A DNA stretch of 64,000 nt from Bacteroidales bacterium (GTDB lineage: Bacteria; Bacteroidota; Bacteroidia; Bacteroidales; F082), in assembly GCA_016936355.1 (NCBI GenBank), contig JAFGYB010000058.1:1-64000 (forward strand). The letters run 5' to 3'. Positions 60,928-64,000 of this stretch are shown piece after piece. How positions within the stretch are numbered: the first letter of the stretch is position 1; each line of letters starts with the position of its first letter. The notes beneath the pieces are model-generated. The model worked only from the letters and a program-made list of their open reading frames with translations. It had not been told where the DNA came from and did not search any database. The position numbers and the translations under genes were made by a program.

Positions 60928-63009
60928 CTAATATTTATAGGCTCGGTTTTCCACCATTTTCTTTACACTGTAAGGAGCCGGTGCCCCTCCCAGGTATTTG
61001 TGGAACCAGTCGAGGTGGGCATCGTAATACAACGGCATGGATTTGACAAAGTTGGGCCAGTGTCCGTCGTTTTTAAAGATGATCAGTCGCGAAGGAATTC
61101 CCAGGGTCTGGAGCGTGGTGAAGTACTGAATACTCTGGGTATAGGGAACTCTGAAGTCTTTTTGTCCGGTAATCACCAGCGTGGGCGTGGCAAAATTCTT
61201 GGCATAATGCGACGGGGAGAATTTTGCGTAGTCTTTGGAATTCCAGGGCTGTCCATTCAGATCGTGGTTCACAAACCATAGTTCTTCCGTGGCTCCCCAC
61301 ATGGATCTCAGATCATAAACACCCATCATGGAAGCAATGGCTTTGAACCGCTTGGTATGTCCCTGGAACCAGTCCATCATATACCCGCCGTAGGACCAGC
61401 CCATGGCACCCATGCGGGTTGAGTCCACATAGGGCAGTTTGGCCAGCATATCGGTCACTTTCATCCAGTCTTCGAAGGGTTTACCACCCCAGTCACCCGA
61501 AATTTCAGCTGTGAAATCCTGACCGTATCCGGTGGAGCCATGGGGGTTGGCATAGGCAACAATGTAACCCGATCCGGGATAAACCTGCCAGTCGCCGCGG
61601 AACGAATCCTGCCACTGCATTTGCGGACCGCCGTGAACATTCACGATCAAAGGATATTTTTTGTTGGGGTCAAAGTTGTGGGGGGTAACGACGAATACTT
61701 CCACTTTGCTGCCGCCGGTACCTTCCACCCACATTTTCTTTACGGGCCGGATATCCACGGTTTCTTCCAGTTTTTTATTGAAATCGGTGAGCTCCGCTTC
61801 ATTTTTAGAAGCCAGGTTCATCTGATAGATCTCCGTGGGTTTTTGAACGGTGCTTCTGCTGTAATACAAGTTGCCGTGGTGATCCAGATCGAAGCTGTAA
61901 ATAGATTTGGCACCGGTGACCGGTGTGATTTTTTTGTCTTTGATATTAATTTTATAAATGGGTTCGTAGCCTTCCACTTCTCCTGTGAAATAAATGGATT
62001 TGGAATTGGCACTCCATTTGAAATCGTCAATCCAGTTGTCAAACGTCTTTTTCGTTGTGATCATTTCTGTTTTGCCCGTTTTGCGGTTATAAAGCGCCAG
62101 ACGGAACAGATCGGATTCGTAACCGGGGATTCTTTGTGTGCGATAGGCAATGTATTTTCCATCGGGAGAATAAATGGGCCATCCGTCCCAGGCCTTGTTT
62201 TCTTTGGTGATATTTACGGCTCGTCCCCCCGTTACCGGAACAATGAAAAGGTCCGAATTGGTTGAAGCTTCCGGATGTTTCACGTGTTTGGAAACGTAGC
62301 AAATCTGTTTGCTGTCGGGCGAAAAGTTGTAACCGATGCCGCCTCCGAGCATGAACGTAGGCGATACATAGTCACCGGGGGTCACCTCTTTGTATTTTTT
62401 GGTTTCGATGTTGTACACGAAAATATGAGAAACTTTCCCGGCAGCATAACTGGTCCAGTGACGGAACAGCAGGTGGTCGGCCAGATACGCCTGGATGGGA
62501 CCGTTGGCTGAGGTAGAATCAATGGATTTGTTGCATTGGGGATTGGCTCCGCATTCGGGATAAACTTTGGCCGAAAACGCGATCAGGTTGTTGTTGGGCG
62601 AGAGAATCGGAGCCGATATTCCCATGTAAAGGTCGGTGATCTGTGTTGATTTTCCGGTTTCAAAACTATAGGCAAATACCTGGGGATTCCCCTTTTCTGT
62701 GGAAACGTAATAGATGGTTTTTCCATCGCTGGTCCACATCGGATCATAGTTACTGGATTTGTTATCCGTGATCTTTTTTTTGTTTTGCCCGTTCACATCC
62801 ATCACGTAAATATTGGTGTTGGAAGTTCCTTTTTCCATATCGTAATTCGATAGGGTAAAAGCAATTTGCTGTCCGTTGGGAGAAACCACCGGCCCTCCTA
62901 CATAGTGAATTTTATACAAATCAGCAATGGTAAACGGCTTTTTCTGGGCCATCAGACTTCCTGCTGAGAATAAAAGAACCAGCAGAAAAAACATGAGATT
63001 TTTCTTCAT
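60928..63009 (-). CDS. S9 family peptidase (prolyl oligopeptidase-like)
   Basis: A 693-residue exported peptidase. Seen: signal peptide (KKNLMFFLLVLLFSAGSLMAQ), a beta-propeller region (~25-410) with repeated SPDGK/SPNGQ blades (VVSPNGQQIAF, WTSDGKTIYYV, YSPDGKYIAY), then an alpha/beta-hydrolase domain with NVHGGPQMQWQDSF (~460), catalytic Ser in GAMGWSYGGYMMDWF (~543-557) and catalytic His in IFKNDGHWPNF (~653-663). It releases dipeptides or acyl amino acids from peptides in the periplasm; the exact specificity is uncertain. It may work with the S46 enzyme nearby in peptide use. Confidence 0.92.
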   Translation of the reverse strand: MKKNLMFFLLVLLFSAGSLMAQKKPFTIADLYKIHYVGGPVVSPNGQQIAFTLSNYDMEKGTSNTNIYVMDVNGQNKKKITDNKSSNYDPMWTSDGKTIYYVSTEKGNPQVFAYSFETGKSTQITDLYMGISAPILSPNNNLIAFSAKVYPECGANPQCNKSIDSTSANGPIQAYLADHLLFRHWTSYAAGKVSHIFVYNIETKKYKEVTPGDYVSPTFMLGGGIGYNFSPDSKQICYVSKHVKHPEASTNSDLFIVPVTGGRAVNITKENKAWDGWPIYSPDGKYIAYRTQRIPGYESDLFRLALYNRKTGKTEMITTKKTFDNWIDDFKWSANSKSIYFTGEVEGYEPIYKINIKDKKITPVTGAKSIYSFDLDHHGNLYYSRSTVQKPTEIYQMNLASKNEAELTDFNKKLEETVDIRPVKKMWVEGTGGSKVEVFVVTPHNFDPNKKYPLIVNVHGGPQMQWQDSFRGDWQVYPGSGYIVAYANPHGSTGYGQDFTAEISGDWGGKPFEDWMKVTDMLAKLPYVDSTRMGAMGWSYGGYMMDWFQGHTKRFKAIASMMGVYDLRSMWGATEELWFVNHDLNGQPWNSKDYAKFSPSHYAKNFATPTLVITGQKDFRVPYTQSIQYFTTLQTLGIPSRLIIFKNDGHWPNFVKSMPLYYDAHLDWFHKYLGGAPAPYSVKKMVENRAYKY

Positions 63010-63130
63010 GATATTAAATTTAGATGATTGATTAGCGCTTCCTGTTCATCGAAAGGATTCGATTTTTATTGAACGGGTAAAAGTAGAAAAATATTTATCA
63101 ATGTCTCTGATCGAATTCTTAAAAGACGAA

Positions 63131-64000
63131 TTAGTTAGAATTTGATACAGTATCCGATTCCATCAGTAACACAGTATTGACATCCCTGTAGGCTTCCAGT
63201 ACCTGATAATGTTGGGGGCAGGAGTCGCTGTTGAATTTGTAAATAAACCGGGTATCGAAATGAACACCGCTTCGGTTGGCCGAATCGATTTGGATGTGCC
63301 GGGAATGCATGTAGTAATTGATGGCAGGTTCAAAAAGCCAGTTGTTGCTGATGGTTGCTCTGTTTGGGTCGTTACGGGTTTCCTTTTTTACCCGCATCAT
63401 GGCGGCTTTGGTGGCTGCATCGTAGCGCCAGTTGCGTGTGTATTTCAGGTTAAGGCTGTCCAGCAAATGCCAGGATAATGGCAACACCATCAGCAATGAA
63501 AAGATGATCCAGATCACTTTCACGGAAGGAAAACGAACAAAAAGATCAGCAAACAAACAACAGATAAACAGGCCCATCAACGGAACAAAATAGAGGGCCG
63601 TCCTTCCGGGCGGATAATTGGAATGGAACAGAACGTGTTCCAAAAACAGTCCCAAAATCATTAACAGGTTCACCACGGCAATCATTGATAACCGACTTAG
63701 ATACGCTCTCCGGGCAACAATCAAAAAAATCCCGGAAAAAAGGAAAAACAGCAGCAAATATTTAATGGACGGATAAACCCAGGAAGGAAGCTGTGCAAAA
63801 TAATAGGATCCGGTAATCAGACCAAACAACGTACCGTTGAACGACTGGGCGCCGAAATAAAACTGGTGCGAAGCCCGCAACAGCCAAATCCAACGGACAC
63901 AGAAAAACAGGATGGCCAGCGCGAATAAAAGAATACTGAAATAGCCTCTTTTTTGTTTTGACGAAGCCATCTTTCCGGACCGAAGCAGTAAAAATCCCCG
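63131..64000 (-). CDS. Polytopic membrane protein, 5' partial (glycosyltransferase-like tail)
   Basis: The frame is open from 63131 to the window end, with no stop upstream of the ATG at 63970, so the gene likely begins outside. Within the window it has about seven hydrophobic segments (~8-28, 63-83, 90-112, 125-145, 150-168 and others), then a soluble C-terminal part (~180-279) with NWLFEPAINYYMHSRHIQID. This layout resembles the end of a GT39-like or other lipid-linked sugar transferase, but no catalytic motif lies inside the window. Confidence 0.6.
   Translation of the reverse strand, partial: RGFLLLRSGKMASSKQKRGYFSILLFALAILFFCVRWIWLLRASHQFYFGAQSFNGTLFGLITGSYYFAQLPSWVYPSIKYLLLFFLFSGIFLIVARRAYLSRLSMIAVVNLLMILGLFLEHVLFHSNYPPGRTALYFVPLMGLFICCLFADLFVRFPSVKVIWIIFSLLMVLPLSWHLLDSLNLKYTRNWRYDAATKAAMMRVKKETRNDPNRATISNNWLFEPAINYYMHSRHIQIDSANRSGVHFDTRFIYKFNSDSCPQHYQVLEAYRDVNTVLLMESDTVSNSN

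Overview
The window reads as a chromosomal segment from a Bacteroidota (probably Bacteroidales-like) bacterium. The signs are a type IX secretion (T9SS) C-terminal sorting domain, many copies of the Bacteroidota promoter box TAnnTTTG just upstream of starts, little use of strong Shine-Dalgarno sites, and family-typical genes: coaX, an outer-membrane barrel, a TPR protein, lptC and a GldE-like CBS protein in a row, DUF6266, S46 and S9 peptidases, and methylmalonyl-CoA mutase. The species cannot be named from the sequence. Both window edges cut a gene.

Layout. 1-3.5 kb: end of a T9SS-exported GLUG-repeat protein, a palindromic intergenic repeat, a tiny sorting-signal-like protein and a small membrane protein. 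3.5-8.3 kb (minus): xanthine dehydrogenase operon xdhA-xdhB-xdhC. 8.4-18.3 kb (plus): penicillin-acylase-type amidase and membrane acyltransferase-like pair, then mutA-mutB, a YgjV/GNAT-like fusion and dihydropyrimidinase, ending in a 41-42 bp degenerate tandem repeat and a terminator. 18.3-26 kb (minus): envelope cluster coaX, outer-membrane protein, TPR protein, lptC, CNNM/CBS protein and ppiD. 26.1 kb: tRNA-Phe(GAA). 26.2-38.0 kb (minus): nine tightly packed genes encoding nearly the whole pentose phosphate pathway plus glucose-6-phosphate isomerase (gnd, zwf, pgl, tkt, rpiB, tal, pgi, a HAD phosphatase/mutase and a GH63-like glucosidase); ribulose-5-phosphate epimerase is not in the cluster. 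38.2-46.4 kb: DEAD-box helicase, manA, a DUF4442 thioesterase-like gene, an FG-GAP protein, a GNAT enzyme, flavodoxin, alanine racemase and an M20 amidohydrolase. 46.4-50.6 kb: a decayed copy of a MutS-like gene, an AT-rich LtaS-type sulfatase gene, and the intact membrane-anchored MutS-like gene. 50.8-53.2 kb: small and hypothetical genes. 53.2-59.9 kb (plus): MacB-type ABC transporter (ATPase, two permeases, adaptor), then a DPP7-type S46 peptidase. 60-64 kb (minus): an outer-membrane protein, an S9 peptidase and a truncated membrane protein.

How the genes fit together. Odd-chain/propionate metabolism (mutAB), purine and pyrimidine ring breakdown (xdhABC, hydA), oxidative and non-oxidative pentose phosphate flux from a glucosidase-fed glucose pool, peptide utilisation (DPP7-like and S9 enzymes), and envelope biogenesis (LptC, PpiD, LtaS-like, CNNM).

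I found no CRISPR array, toxin-antitoxin, phage, defence island or biosynthetic cluster. The most unusual signals are non-coding or relic-like: the 41-42 bp tandem array, a promoter box exactly framed by an inverted repeat behind mutB, a GC-rich palindrome at the pentose-phosphate promoter, and the decayed second MutS-like copy beside an AT-rich sulfatase gene.
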